Positions 44,695 to 57,585 of a stretch of DNA of 64,000 bases are shown here, piece by piece. Source of the stretch: Laccaria trichodermophora. Lineage: Eukaryota > Basidiomycota > Agaricomycetes > Agaricales > Hydnangiaceae. Made by a program: the position numbers and the translations under genes. Position 1 is the stretch's first letter. Each line of letters starts with the position of its first letter. The notes under the pieces were generated by a model. The model saw nothing but the letters and a program-made list of their open reading frames with translations, was not told the DNA's origin and made no database searches. The stretch spans positions 1,729,428-1,793,427 of the forward strand of contig JACTVC010000007.1 of the NCBI GenBank assembly GCA_018417955.1. Reading direction: 5' to 3'.

Positions 44695-46643
44695 TAACTA
44701 TTAAATAAAGATAAAGATAGTAATTGTGTACTATTTAAGATAATAGAAGGTTTAAAAATAAAAAATACAATAGATAAAGTTAAACTTGATATTAAAAAAC
44801 TGTGAAAATTTGTTAAATTTATTGTTCCTTGCGAAGCATAACTTGTGTCTGCAATGCTTTGTTTATAATTTAAATTATTACTTAAATTAATAGGCACAAT
44901 AATATCGGCAGTGGTATTTACAACCAAGTTTTCAGTTGCTTTGTATTCACTAGTTGTATGGTCTACGATTGTGCTGTTTTCTGCTTGCGCTTGCATTGTA
45001 GGCACAAGATGAAGAACTTTAATAATTTTTAAATAATAAGAAGCACTTATAACACTTACTATTATAGCTATTATACTGATAAAATAATATCCGCTTTCTA
45101 ATGCTGAATATAAAACAAATTGTTTAGAAAAAAATCCAATTAAGGGAGGGATACCAGCCATAGAAAATAAACAAATTGAGAAACTTAAACTTAATATAGG
45201 ATTAATAAAAAATTGACCTTTTAATTCAGTAATATATCTTATATCTTTTACTGATTCTGGCACCAGAGAGGTTAAATGGTAACTTAAAGCTAAGAGTATT
45301 AAAAAAACATTTAAATTTGTAATGGTATATTGTATAATATAAAATAATAAAGAGTCTATAGATTGTTCTGTATTAATAGCTAAAGCTAATAATATAAAAC
45401 CAATATGAGATATTGTACTATAAGCAAATAATCTTTTTATTCTTGTTTGAGCTAATCCTACGACTGTTCCTATTATTAAAGATAAAATAGAACTTATTAA
45501 AAATAAGTTTTTTAATATTGAAATAATATTTGCACTAGGCACAACTATAATATTTAAAGGACTCATTAAACTTTGACTAATTTCTTTTTCATATAGTGTA
45601 ATTCGGGTAAATGTGTCACCAAGATTAGAATAATCTTGATAACCATTTGTTGTGCCGCTATTTAATAATGGAGTTAATCCATCTATACTCATTATTTGGC
45701 TTTGAATTTCTAATAATAATAAAATTATAGCTATTTTTGGCATAATTGTTAACCAAATTGTTACTATTGTCGGTGTTTCATCATATACATCTGGAGACCA
45801 ATTATGTAAAGGTGCAGCAGATATTTTAAATAAAAATCCAATTAAAATAATAATTAAACCTAAACTTAATCCTTGAATAATATAATTTAATTCTGATACT
45901 GATATTAAATGATATAAAGATTCAAAATTTGTTATTCCGGTATAAGAGTAGATTAAACCACTTCCTAATAAGATTAAACAGGAAGATAAACCACCTAATA
46001 AAAAATACTTTAATCCGGCATTGGTAGATGATTCTGAATCTCTATATAAAGTTGATAAGACATATAATCCAAAAGATTGTAATTCTATACTTAAATACAT
46101 GGAGATTAAATCATAACTAGAGATTAATAAGGAAGATCCTAATGTACTAAATAAGACTATTAAAGAATAATCTGTGGAATATTGTGTATTTTCTTTATTA
46201 CTGATATTTACACTGATATAATTGTTTTGTGGCTGCTGTTGCAGCACAGCTGCCACAGAAGACACAGAAGACACAGGAGACACAGAAGACATAGACACAA
46301 GTGTCGGTAAAATATTTGTATTTATAATTGTGTGATTATTTACTGGGGCAAAAGTAGGTACAATATTTGTATTATTGTTTAATATTAAAGGCCAAGCAAT
46401 TAATATTAATGAACCAATAAAATATATAAATATTTCCATTGTTTGGTTAATGATATTAATTTGAAATAATCCGCTATATATACCAAGTCCCGATCCAATT
46501 GACTGAATATAAAAAGTATTAAAAGTTAATACTCCAGAAAAAATGAATATTATAGCCGATACTCTAGTAAAATGTATTGTTGATATGTGTATTAAAGGTA
46601 GGGCCTTAGCCACTATTAATGTTAAGATAGAGATAAAAATCAT
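44694..46643 (-). CDS. nad2: NADH dehydrogenase subunit 2, with in-frame repeat-derived insertions
   Basis: This 649-aa complex I membrane subunit is long for the family. The core is normal: LGSSLLISSYDLISMYLSIE, LKYFLLGGLSSCLILLGSGL, APLHNWSPDVYDETPTIVTI, RIKRLFAYSTISHIGFILLA and FSMAGIPPLIGFFSKQFVLY. Two added low-complexity parts stand out. Near residues 113-140 there is SMSSVSPVSSVSSVAAVLQQ, encoded by CACAGAAGACACAGAAGACA-type repeats at about 46247-46300. Near residues 585-606 there is QSIADTSYASQGTINL, whose DNA (44820-44856, TTCCTTGCGAAGCATAACTT then GTGTCTGC) matches the spacer-repeat family. A third unusual stretch, around residues 330-350, is Ser/Thr/Asn-rich. The frame stays open throughout. 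Confidence 0.95.
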   Translation of the reverse strand: MIFISILTLIVAKALPLIHISTIHFTRVSAIIFIFSGVLTFNTFYIQSIGSGLGIYSGLFQINIINQTMEIFIYFIGSLILIAWPLILNNNTNIVPTFAPVNNHTIINTNILPTLVSMSSVSPVSSVSSVAAVLQQQPQNNYISVNISNKENTQYSTDYSLIVLFSTLGSSLLISSYDLISMYLSIELQSFGLYVLSTLYRDSESSTNAGLKYFLLGGLSSCLILLGSGLIYSYTGITNFESLYHLISVSELNYIIQGLSLGLIIILIGFLFKISAAPLHNWSPDVYDETPTIVTIWLTIMPKIAIILLLLEIQSQIMSIDGLTPLLNSGTTNGYQDYSNLGDTFTRITLYEKEISQSLMSPLNIIVVPSANIISILKNLFLISSILSLIIGTVVGLAQTRIKRLFAYSTISHIGFILLALAINTEQSIDSLLFYIIQYTITNLNVFLILLALSYHLTSLVPESVKDIRYITELKGQFFINPILSLSFSICLFSMAGIPPLIGFFSKQFVLYSALESGYYFISIIAIIVSVISASYYLKIIKVLHLVPTMQAQAENSTIVDHTTSEYKATENLVVNTTADIIVPINLSNNLNYKQSIADTSYASQGTINLTNFHSFLISSLTLSIVFFIFKPSIILNSTQLLSLSLFNS

Positions 46644-47525
46644 AACTTTCCCTGTAAATACTAATTATTTATATTTTTTTAATCAAAGCTATGCTGCTTA
46701 GCAAAGAAAATCTACGAACTACGAACTACGTACTACGTACTACGTACTACGTACTACGTAGGGCTAGCTTCTTTATTAATTCAGTCTTGCTACAATTATA
46801 TTATAATAAACGCAATAGTAAGTTTGTTTCTTGATTATAAGTATTTTTATTGTGCCTAGCGATTCTGCTCCTTATTAATCGAAAAAGTAGATAAAAGTAG
46901 TTTTTTTTATTAATAAGTTTTACTTTTACTTGTTCTTTTAATTTATTTTTTGAATCATAAGTAGCTTTTTTAATAATAATTTTATTGTGCCTTGCTTCGC
47001 TACCATAAGTAGCAAGTTTGAAGTAGCAAGTTTGAACGGATCCATAAGTAGCAAGAAGGCTACGGTTGCTTTGCTACACAAGAAGTAGCACGTAGTTTTT
47101 TATTGTGCCTAGCGATTCATAAAGCAAGTAGTTTTTTAAAGCTTTGATTGGTTAGCTTGCAATCATAGTAAGCAATGCTAAATACAGAATAAATGCAATT
47201 GTTTTTTTGCGTAGCTTTTATTGGTTATTATAATTCTAGCACTTGTGCCTGCGTAGCGATACTTAAGTAGCGATACTACTTGCGTATACTTGCTTGTTAT
47301 GGTTGTAGTTGTGGTATTTACTACTACAACTACAAATAAAAACTAGCTAGTCTAAGTACAAAAAAGTGAGATTTTTCAAATAGCTACGCAGAAAATTTCT
47401 TCTGCTACTTATTAGAATCGCTACTAGCAATTTTTGCCTTTGCTTCTGGTTGTGGCTGCTTCGCTAGCAACTACTGCTGAGTCATCGCTACGCAGGAATA
47501 GTAAATTTTAAGAATAAAAATATTA
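46644..47525. repeat. Spacer with TACGTAC tandem array and modules
   Basis: The array (TACTACG)n at 46722-46759 is nearly palindromic and recurs at 58846-58879. Several ATTGTGCCT-headed modules follow (about 46850, 46983, 47100 and 47250). There is no gene. Confidence 0.65.
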
Positions 47526-47599
47526 TAGCGAAATCAGGGCTCGAACCTGAGTTGACAGCTCATGAGGCTATAGTGCTATCCATTTTACACTATTTCGCT
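47526..47599 (-). tRNA. trnM(cau): tRNA-Met(CAU), mitochondrial
   Basis: On minus, AGCGAAA pairs with TTTCGCT. The anticodon arm ATAGC CTCATGA GCTGT gives CAT, and the T arm is CAGGTTCGAGCCCTG with one imperfect pair. Initiator versus elongator is not decided here. It lies upstream of nad2/nad3 on the same strand. Confidence 0.9.
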
Positions 47600-48039
47600 C
47601 TTGTGAATAATCATTTTATAATATAATAATTATACTATCTTTTAGTATTACATACCTTGTTTTATTATTTAACATAAATAATTATCATTATCATTATCAT
47701 TATCATTATCATTATCATTATCATTATCATTATCACTAGTAAAGTAAAATTAAATTAAAGAAAAGTAAATTACTATTTTATATATAAACAATCAAAAACA
47801 TCAAGTATTTTTATAAATTAGTATTGCTAAACTGAATACTTTACAGTACGTACATTTGCAACCTATCTAGAAATGTTCTATTTCTTAATTACCGGCTTTC
47901 ATTTTAATTATTAATTTAACTAGTATCCTTTATAAATATAAATATAAATATAAATATAAATATAAATAAACAAAAATAAATTAAATGTTACTTATTTTGT
48001 TGGAGTTGCTTATTTATTAATAATAAGCCGCCCCATCAT
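47600..48039. repeat. Spacer with simple tandem repeats
   Basis: (ATTATC)n runs 47691-47736 and (AATATA)n runs about 47936-47968. It precedes the 3' end of the large rRNA gene. No gene. Confidence 0.65.
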
Positions 48040-48425
48040 AACAATAATTAATATTATTAGCCATATTAGTATCTAGGGGTTAGATTCTTGCTTTATAGAC
48101 ATTCAGCACTTATCTATTATGTTTGTGGCTACCCAACTATGCATTCATATTTTTTTAATTAAAAAAAAATTACAAACAATTGGTACACTAGAGAAACACA
48201 GCCTATTGATCCTTTCGTACTAGAAGGTCTGCCCCTTTTTACTATTATTCCTCCAGAAGATAGGGACCATACTGACTCACGTCGTATTAAACCCAACTCA
48301 CGTACCCTTTTAATCGGCGAACAGCCGAACCCTTCCAAGCTTCTTCCCCCGGAGGATAGGATGAGTCGACATCGAGGTGCCAAACCGCGGAGACAATGTG
48401 TACTCTCGTCCGCGATCAGCCTGTT

Positions 48426-49581
48426 CAATTCTGTTATTGTAATTTTTTTTTAATTATTACTTCTTACCTTCACAGGTAAGTTCAGACTATGTCATCATCT
48501 TTAAATATTATTGCTAATATTAAAATTAATATTAAATAGTTATTATTCTGTACGTATATTATAATCATAGGGTAGTTTGTATCTCATTTCATTTACTAAA
48601 TAAGGGTCAATTAAATTATAAAAAGCTTAATAGCTTGAATTTTTTATAACGATAATTTTTTTGTTTTTATTTGAACGTACTTCACATAGCAAGTTAAACT
48701 TGCTACTTAATTGTTCAGACATTAACTCAACTTCTAAATTAGTAAAACTTTGGGTGTTTAAAACAACGCTATAATTCTTGGAATTTTTATTATAATCCAA
48801 TTTTCCACCGTCGTCCATGAACCAGTAAGCTAAACTTCTAGGAGTTAAATGATCGAGTATAAGATTTTCTACTATGCCTTTATGTTTTTGTTTTAGAAAT
48901 AAATCAGCTAAATAATTAAAAGCCTTATGGCTAATAGTCTGAAAACCCCAATTAATTACAATATTACCATTAGGGCTAATTCGAGAATTTTTATGCGGCT
49001 GAGATAATATCCACTCATCAAACAATTGAAAGACATGCATAGCATATGCTTTGTTTCTATCACCCCATTCAAATTTAATTCTATAAGTCTTACCTTCGTT
49101 TTGAGATTGTAGACTTACATCACCAAGTAATAATCCTATAGCTGCTTCCTTTTGATTTTTAGTCCACTCTATCAGACTATTTTTATATTCTTTAACTTTG
49201 TTACTATTAGGACCTAGTCCTATAATTTCGTTTTTTAAAATTTTTTTGTTCATGTTTTTTTAATTCTATTATAATATTCTATCATTATCTTAGCAGCAGA
49301 CTGACAAATACATAGGATTAGATTAACATGTTCAGGTTTAATCGGAGATAACACAACTTTTTAATCCATTAACTATTTTATATTTTATATTAAAGATGCC
49401 GGGCGCTCGTGGAAAGATTATTGTTTACATTACTCACTTTCTAGTCGTTGAACGTTCTTATTTCGAAATTAAATTATGTAGAAATAAGCTTCGCTGCAAA
49501 TTTACTTAATTAAATAAGTGGTCTTTGCAATTCACCCAGTTTATTACTACTGCTTTACAACAGTAGAGGACAACAAACATT
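48426..49581 (-). other. Group I intron at the omega site of rnl
   Basis: Removing 48426-49581 joins ...GCTAGGGAT to AACAGGCTGATCG, i.e. the universal GGGATAACAGG of the peptidyl-transferase centre. The intron ends in G (AATTG|AACAGG) and the upstream exon ends in T, as group I splicing requires. This is the insertion point of the yeast omega intron, and the encoded protein is an I-SceI relative, which agrees. Confidence 0.88.
48543..49253 (-). pseudogene. I-SceI-like homing endonuclease with internal TAA
   Basis: From 49253 the frame gives 208 aa: MNKKILKNEIIGLGPNSNKV, first LAGLIDADG helix in QKEAAIGLLLGDVSLQSQNE, EGKTYRIKFEWGDRNKAYAM, second helix in LTPRSLAYWFMDDGGKLDYN, and KNYSVVLNTQSFTNLEVELM. 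This matches I-SceI along its length. The frame stops at a TAA (48627-48629) after VIKNSSY, but the same frame continues past it as AFYNLIDPYLVNEMRYKLPY to a second TAA at 48543-48545. That continuation is the expected C-terminal end of the family. One substitution (a leucine TTA to TAA) would explain it. The truncated product lacks about 30 C-terminal residues, and whether it can still cut is unknown. Confidence 0.85.
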
Positions 49582-51471
49582 ATCCCTAGCGTAACTTTTA
49601 TCAATTGATCCCCGTCTATCCCATATTATAGCGAGGGGTCACTATGCCCTACTTACGTATCTGTGCGACTTTTAGGTCTTTCAGTTAAGCATGCTTATCG
49701 CCATTGAACTCTGCGCAACCCTTCACTGGTTGATTGATCTCCATTCAATTTCTAGCTATACCTTATAAAATTAATGATTAGAAAGAAAAATTTAGAATGT
49801 TAATTAATTAAAATTAATTATTACTTTAAATTATACTAAAATAAAGTTTTTTGTAATAAAATTTATAAAACAATAAATTTTTAGTTTTAAATGAAATATT
49901 TGGATGTACTTTGCTACTCTATTAAAGACGACCGCCCCAGTCAAACTGCCAATTAGTAAACTATCCCTTTTTTTATTAAATTTAAGGTAAACATAAACCC
50001 AATCAGAATTTTAAGGTTTCCACTATTTGTCTATCGACTTACCTATTCACTATTAATTTTGATTGTTCTAGATTTATATGATAACTAACTACAGTAAAGC
50101 TGCATAGGGTCTTCCCGTCCCCCTGAAGGCAACGCGCATCTGCACGCGTAATTCAATTTCACTGAGCAAGTTGTAGAGACAGTGAGACCATCGTTACATT
50201 ATTGATACCGGACCTCATTTAAAGGCCAATTTATTTTGCTACCTTAGGATCCTCATAGTTAAGACCGCTATTAACCAGATTTTCGATTAATCACAGAAAA
50301 CCATGATCGCTCTTATATTAATGGCATCGGGCAAATTTCACACAGTATACTATCATATTAATGATTGCACTGTGTTGTGTTTTTAGTAAACAGTCGTGGC
50401 CTCCGATTTTGTGTCACCATTATAAGTTATTTTTTTATGGTAGCATAGCAAGTCAATATTAATTTAAATTAATTTAAAAAGCTACGCAAAGAATATAAAT
50501 AAACTAGCTTATAACGGTCCCTCTTGTCGTCAAACTTAGGAGGAGATCTTGCCGAGTTCCTTAACAACTTTTAGCTCTACGCCTTAGTATTCTCTACCTA
50601 CGAACCTGTGTCGGTTTAGGGTACGGTAGTAATATAATATTAATTTCCTGGTCTATTTTTTAAATATTAGACTTTCTATTATAGACTCATCAGTAGTAGC
50701 TTTAGCTACATCCCTTAGAGGCCGCATTAAAACAAAACGGATTAACCTTTCCTATTTGCAACCCTTTCGTATTCGGCGAGAAGTATTATAACTTCTTTTT
50801 ACGTTACTCATGTCAGCATTCTCTCTTCAGTATCCTACAAAATAATGAAACACTATTTGATTTAAAGTTTTACTGAATGTTCTACTACCTAGATTAATAA
50901 CAAATTTATTATTATTAACCAACACGATATCGGTTGATTGTTTAAGACCCGTTAAATTTTCGGCGCTACTATCTAGACTGCTGATGCGTTGTTACATACG
51001 ATCATTATAAGTAGCGACTGCCAGGCTCACTTCACAGCTGTATTCGATATTGCTACGTCCTTAATTTCACTTAACAATCATTTGGGACCTTGATCAGTGT
51101 TCTCGGCTGTTTCCGTCTTGACTGCCCAACTTAGCATGAGCAGTCTGAATATCTACCATCAATTTATGTAATTCCGAGATTCGCTTCCAAAGGTAAGATT
51201 TTCTAGATCCCCGCAACCTGAACGCAGATAAGGCTACTTATTGTGTCTGTTAATTTAATATAAATTATTTTATCTTATAAATAGAATTTTTATTATTATA
51301 AAAATAATAATAAAAATATAAAACAAGAAAAGAATTTTTGTTTTACCTTAAATTTGTTGGGAATTGCCTTGCTGTACCTCCATAAATTTCTGTTTTTATA
51401 TTATTTGTAGACATCATACTTAAATATGTTTCGGTAGAAAACCAGCTAGCACCAGGTCAGATTGGCATTTC

Positions 51472-52755
51472 CAATTTTTTTTTTGTTATTCTGTATCTTT
51501 CGATACAGTTCAGACTATACCTTCAACTCTACGGTAATTGTAGGTTAATTTTTATTAAATTTTAACTATTATTTATTATTTAAAAACTTGATTAAATATT
51601 CCTCTTTACTGATTTTTCTTTTTCCTTTGTTCATATCCCAAGCTAAGTCTACAATTTGTTTTAAGTTTGTATCTTCAGAATAACCTCTATCATTAATTAT
51701 TTCACAAACTTTCACTATTGTTTCAAATCGTTCTTGTTTGTAAGTATTTAACATATTGTTTTTAAAAAAAGGTATTATTTTATTTACCATTTCATCTACG
51801 GATTGCACCTGAAATCGTGCAGCTGCAGATGGTAAATTATACACAACCCCGCAATTAAAAAAACCAACTAGTTCATTTAAGACAGAAACTGAAGAAAGCT
51901 CATTAACAACTGTGAAATTAACTCCTATTCTTCTTCTTGTAGTAGCGAATGATACATTAAAGCTACCATCGCCATCCACTAAACCTCTAACAAATTCAAT
52001 TGTTAATGGTGCATTGAATAGATTTATTGTGCCTGCGTAGCGCGAAGCATCACTTGTGTCTGTGAAGCTTTTAGAAGCTATTTCTAATTCTAAATTTTCT
52101 GGGCACAATAGTAATGGAGATAAAGAACTTAGCTTTTCTAATAGAATTTTTTTAGTATCTTCGTTTCGTAAAGATGTTTCTTTATTCATAAAATAAGCTA
52201 ACTTTAAAATTTTAAGAGTTCCTTCTACAGTTAAATGTTTTTTATCCTTAATCATTAAAGATACTTCTTTAAAGATATTATAAACTAACAATTTTCCACC
52301 TCTAACAGGATGTTTATCAAATAAAGGTAATATTACATTTACTATTTCATCAATAGATTTTACTACAAAAACGACATTTTGTCTATTTTTATATATTTTT
52401 CCTACTCCTAAATACTGTTGTAAAGCCGTAAACAATTCTAATTCAACAATAGATTGAGTTATATTGAATACAGGCTGAGGTCTTACTCCTTTTTGTTGAT
52501 TTAAAAAAGATACTATAAAACTTCCATCCGATTGAGTAAATCCAGAGATCCAATCTCCTGTAAATTTATAATTTTTTTTCATATTCTATTTTAGTTTAAT
52601 TTTTATTTTTATGTCTTTTTGCAGCAGACTTACAAATATATTAGATTTCGATAGATTATTACTTATTATACATAGAGTATAGACTTATAACTAAATATTT
52701 TATTTATTGTAAATTTTAGTTAAAATTAAATATATTCTTTCTTTTTTAAGAATTA
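51472..52755 (-). other. Group I intron in domain II of rnl
   Basis: The flanks join as ...CAAGTAGTCATGGT|GAAATGCCAATCTGACC, which corresponds to the region just before the GGCCAATCAAAC block of bacterial 23S RNA (around position 787 in E. coli numbering). The intron ends in G and the 5' exon ends in T. Length about 1.28 kb; boundaries were inferred by aligning from memory and could shift by a few nt. Confidence 0.7.
51569..52582 (-). CDS. Two-motif LAGLIDADG homing endonuclease in rnl intron
   Basis: The 337-aa protein opens MKKNYKFTGDWISGFTQSDG, with the first LAGLIDADG motif WISGFTQSDGSFIVSF (residues 11-26). The second is FVRGLVDGDGSFNVSF near residues 196-211. Acidic catalytic residues (the D of QSDG and of DGDG) are present. 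After the first domain come KLLVYNIFKEVSLMIKDKKH and LTVEGTLKILKLAYFMNKET, standard for this family. The linker between the domains contains SFTDTSDASRYAGTINLFN (about residues 169-188), encoded by DNA that is a copy of the spacer repeat (52029-52071). The frame is intact, so the enzyme could be active if the linker is tolerated. Confidence 0.9.
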   Translation of the reverse strand: MKKNYKFTGDWISGFTQSDGSFIVSFLNQQKGVRPQPVFNITQSIVELELFTALQQYLGVGKIYKNRQNVVFVVKSIDEIVNVILPLFDKHPVRGGKLLVYNIFKEVSLMIKDKKHLTVEGTLKILKLAYFMNKETSLRNEDTKKILLEKLSSLSPLLLCPENLELEIASKSFTDTSDASRYAGTINLFNAPLTIEFVRGLVDGDGSFNVSFATTRRRIGVNFTVVNELSSVSVLNELVGFFNCGVVYNLPSAAARFQVQSVDEMVNKIIPFFKNNMLNTYKQERFETIVKVCEIINDRGYSEDTNLKQIVDLAWDMNKGKRKISKEEYLIKFLNNK

Positions 52756-53838
52756 ACCATGACTACTTGAAACTTAGAGTGCTAGCGTGTTGCCTTTTTA
52801 TTTTACTTTATCTAGTGATAATGATATATAAATAAGGCCTTAATTTTTCAATTAAAGTCGTTACGGGGTTAATATCAAGCTATTTATCTTTAAGGATAAA
52901 TATTTATGTTTCTAGAATGATACAACTTCCCACGGTATTGCCATAGATTAAAAGCTACGCAAAATAATCCTTAGGTTTCACCGTTATGAGCTAGATTTTT
53001 AATGAAAATCACTTTTCAATGCGGCAAAATGCTACCGCTTACCAAAACTCATCGGAGAATAATGCAACATTCAACCGTTCGATCCATTATAATCTGGTCT
53101 TGGTAAGATCACCTGGCTTCGGGTCTAATAGAAGTAACTTATCCATCACTATGTATATTATTATAATTTTTATTATATTTATTTATAAAATAAAGAAATA
53201 ATTTATAGTCCAGTCGCTTTCGCTAGGGCTTTTAACCTTGCTACTCCTATTAACTTGCTGACCCATTATGCAAAAGGTACGCCGTTATTCTTAAATATTT
53301 TATATTCATAATAGAATTTCGACTGCTTATAGAGTTACTAATTCAAGGTCTATTTCACCGCATTTAATTATTAAAACAAAGTATTTTAATTAAGAAACAT
53401 AATATTTATTAATTAATTAATTTTGTTTTAATAATCGAATATTTGTATACTACATGCTTTTCAAACTTTTCCTTTACAGTACTTATTCACTATCGCTAAA
53501 TTTATAATACTTAGCCTTAGAGGATGGTTCCCCTTTATTCCGACAAGTTATCTCTCATCGTACTCCAATCTAGAATACTTATTTATAACTTTATTATTAG
53601 TGCAATACATAGAATAAAAACTAATTACTAGCGAAGCAAGCTAGACTTTTTGGTTATAAATGAGTTTTAGTTTTAACTAATATTTAAATGTAATGTTTAA
53701 ATTTATTATATAATAATAAAATAATTATTTACTTAATTATTATTTAAATTTCTAAATTTTAATTTTTGTTTTATATTTCTACAGGACTCGATTTACCTTC
53801 TATGGTGAAATGTTATTATTTTTTTCTAATATCTTTTT

Positions 53839-53870
53839 TTATTGTGCCTCCTGCTACGCAGGAGTAGCAT
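53839..53870. repeat. Palindromic repeat module inside rnl
   Basis: ATTGTGCCTCCTGCTACGCAGGAGTAGC contains the perfect hairpin CTCCTGC/GCAGGAG-type stem. The same module occurs at 63740-63768 and twice more just after. It lies in a variable region of the large rRNA. Confidence 0.75.
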
Positions 53871-54200
53871 TTGATAAGAGAAAAGAATAGTTAAATTCCT
53901 GGATTTTTAATTAAAACCCCTTCAATTAATAAAACAAATAGGCTAATCCGATTTCACTCACCATTACTTTCGGAGTCTCGGTTGATTTCCTTTCCTTTCC
54001 TTAATAAAATGTTTTACTTCAGGAAGTTATTTTTAAAAGATTTACCTTAGGATCGCTTACTGTTCTGGGTACCAATAAACAGCTTCATTTATTATTTTTA
54101 ATACCGAATCTTTATTGGATAAGCTTTTGGTTGTGACCTCCTTTTGTATAAATTTGCCTTAGTTTTCCTTAATAACCCCTTTGAATTACTTTTTTTATTA

Positions 54201-55997
<1,797 letters not shown>

Positions 55998-57512
55998 GTA
56001 AAATAGACTAATTAATATTATTCCTGTCTTTGATTCTATCTATTCAAGGTATAATTATAATAAACAATTGTAAAAAACAAAAAAGCTACGCAAAAAACAA
56101 AAATAAAAAAATAGCTAATATAAAATTTAAAGATAATTATTATTATGTGTGGTTGGATACAACTTTATTAAAAAAAAAAAGAAAAAATATTTTTATTTCC
56201 CAACGATAATAATAAATTGCTAAGCATAAAAATAAACAGTGGTTTATTTTTAAGAAATTATGTCACTATTTATTATTAGTGCCATGAAACAATAATAATT
56301 TAAAACCAGAACAAAAAATAATACTACTTTATTTAAAAATAAGACGCTACTGTACTGTGTGTCTTTTTAGCGTAGCAGAATCAGAGATAAATATAAATTA
56401 ATTATGAAACCCCCTATACTGCTTTATCTGAAACATAAAAATATAAGCAGATAGCTTTAGTTAATGATAACCAACAATTCTAGTTATATCTAACAACTAT
56501 TGTTGGTTTGCTTACGCTACCAAATGCTACTTATGATAAATAGCAATTGTGTGGCACAGCAAGCGTAGTTTTTGTTTAAATTTACTTTAATTTGTTTTTT
56601 TTGAGAATTAGATTTAGAATGGTAATTACCAACAAATAATTAGAATGGATTCTCTAGCTGTGCGTAGTGCGTAGTGCGTTTTTATTTGTAGTTGTAGTTT
56701 TTACAACTACAACCATCACCAACAATTGCTGCTACGTAGTTTTTAATTGATTCTCCGCTTGGCCTGCTGCTTGATGAATAAGTAGCCACCACCTGCTGCT
56801 AGTAACACAAGCCGCAGCAACTACTTATTAATAAAAATAAGTATAAGTATAAGTATAAGAATAAGAATAAGTATAAGAATAAGAATACTAAGTATTAAAT
56901 TAATTCTAGGACTATGAAAACAAAAAAATTGTTTTTTATTTACTCTTGGTGCAGAACACAAAAAAGTACACAACTAGCATTGTTGGTTATCATTAACTAA
57001 AGCTACCTGATTGATAATAAGTTTTGTTATTTATTGCTAGCTACTGCGTAGCATTATTCTATCTCTTAGATATAAGTAGCGTGGTTTTTACAACCAGGAG
57101 CGATATAAGTAGCGCTTTGCTTCTAATTAAGGCACAATTGCTTGCTACTTAGCGTAGCAGCTGAGCCATCGCTACTTATGATTCGCTCCTTAGCGTAGCA
57201 GCTGTGCCAGCAGACAAAAAATAATCGCTACTTATTAGGCACAGAAGCTAAATAGCCTAGTGTAAAAAACAATTTTATAAATTATACATATAAATAATAG
57301 CGCTATCTATTTATTCTGGCTCTTAGATATAAGTAGCGTGGTTTTTACATCCAGAAGCGCGAAGCGCGGAGTATGTAATACTGCTACTATGTTAAAACTA
57401 GTAATAATTAATACTATGTAATAAGATAAGTAAAAGTAGTAGTTTTTAAGTTATAAATTATCACTTATTACTTTTCATTTATAACTTATAACTTATAACT
57501 ATGAATTACAAA
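55998..57512. repeat. Spacer with modules and simple repeats
   Basis: There is no gene. (AAGTAT/AAGAAT)n occupies 56838-56887. GTGCGTAGTGCGTAGTGCG and a GTAGTTGTAGTTTTTACAACTACAACC hairpin sit at about 56660-56705. GTAGCGTGGTTTTTACAACCAG occurs at 57076-57098 and again at 57328-57350 in slightly changed form. Confidence 0.6.
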
Positions 57513-57585
57513 GGGCCCTTAGCTTAATTGGTCGAGCATCTAATTGTCAATTAGAGTTGTTCCAGTTCGAATCTGGAAGGGCTCG
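57513..57585 (+). tRNA. trnD(guc): tRNA-Asp(GUC), mitochondrial
   Basis: Acceptor GGGCCCT pairs with AGGGCTC (one G-U). D arm AGCTTAATTGGTCGAGC, anticodon arm CTAAT TGTCAA with anticodon GTC, and T arm TCCAGTTCGAATCTGGA are all well formed. Confidence 0.93.

Larger units (their letters stand above)
48040..54200 (-). rRNA. rnl: Mitochondrial large subunit rRNA, two group I introns (ends approximate)
   Basis: The sequence reads as LSU rRNA on minus. The sarcin-ricin loop appears as CCTTTCGTACTAGAAGG on plus at 48211-48227. Peptidyl-transferase-region text is at 48355-48425 (GATGAGTCGACATCGAGGTG) and 49580-49610 (TTATCCCTAGCGTAACTTTT). Domain II text is at 51430-51471, and the 5' domain at about 53960-53990 (ACTTTCGGAGTCTCGGTTGA). 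The 3' end is about 48040 (the 3' terminal helix region at 48090-48145) and the 5' end about 54200, both judged from conserved blocks only. Spacer-type repeat cores occur inside the gene at about 50481, 52952 and 53839-53870. Short open frames such as 53019-53201 and 48159-48428 are rRNA shadows. Confidence 0.92.

Noticed and set aside
53019..53201. Open frame inside the large rRNA gene as a protein
   Set aside because: It overlaps conserved rRNA sequence and has no protein-like motif. The same holds for 48159-48428.
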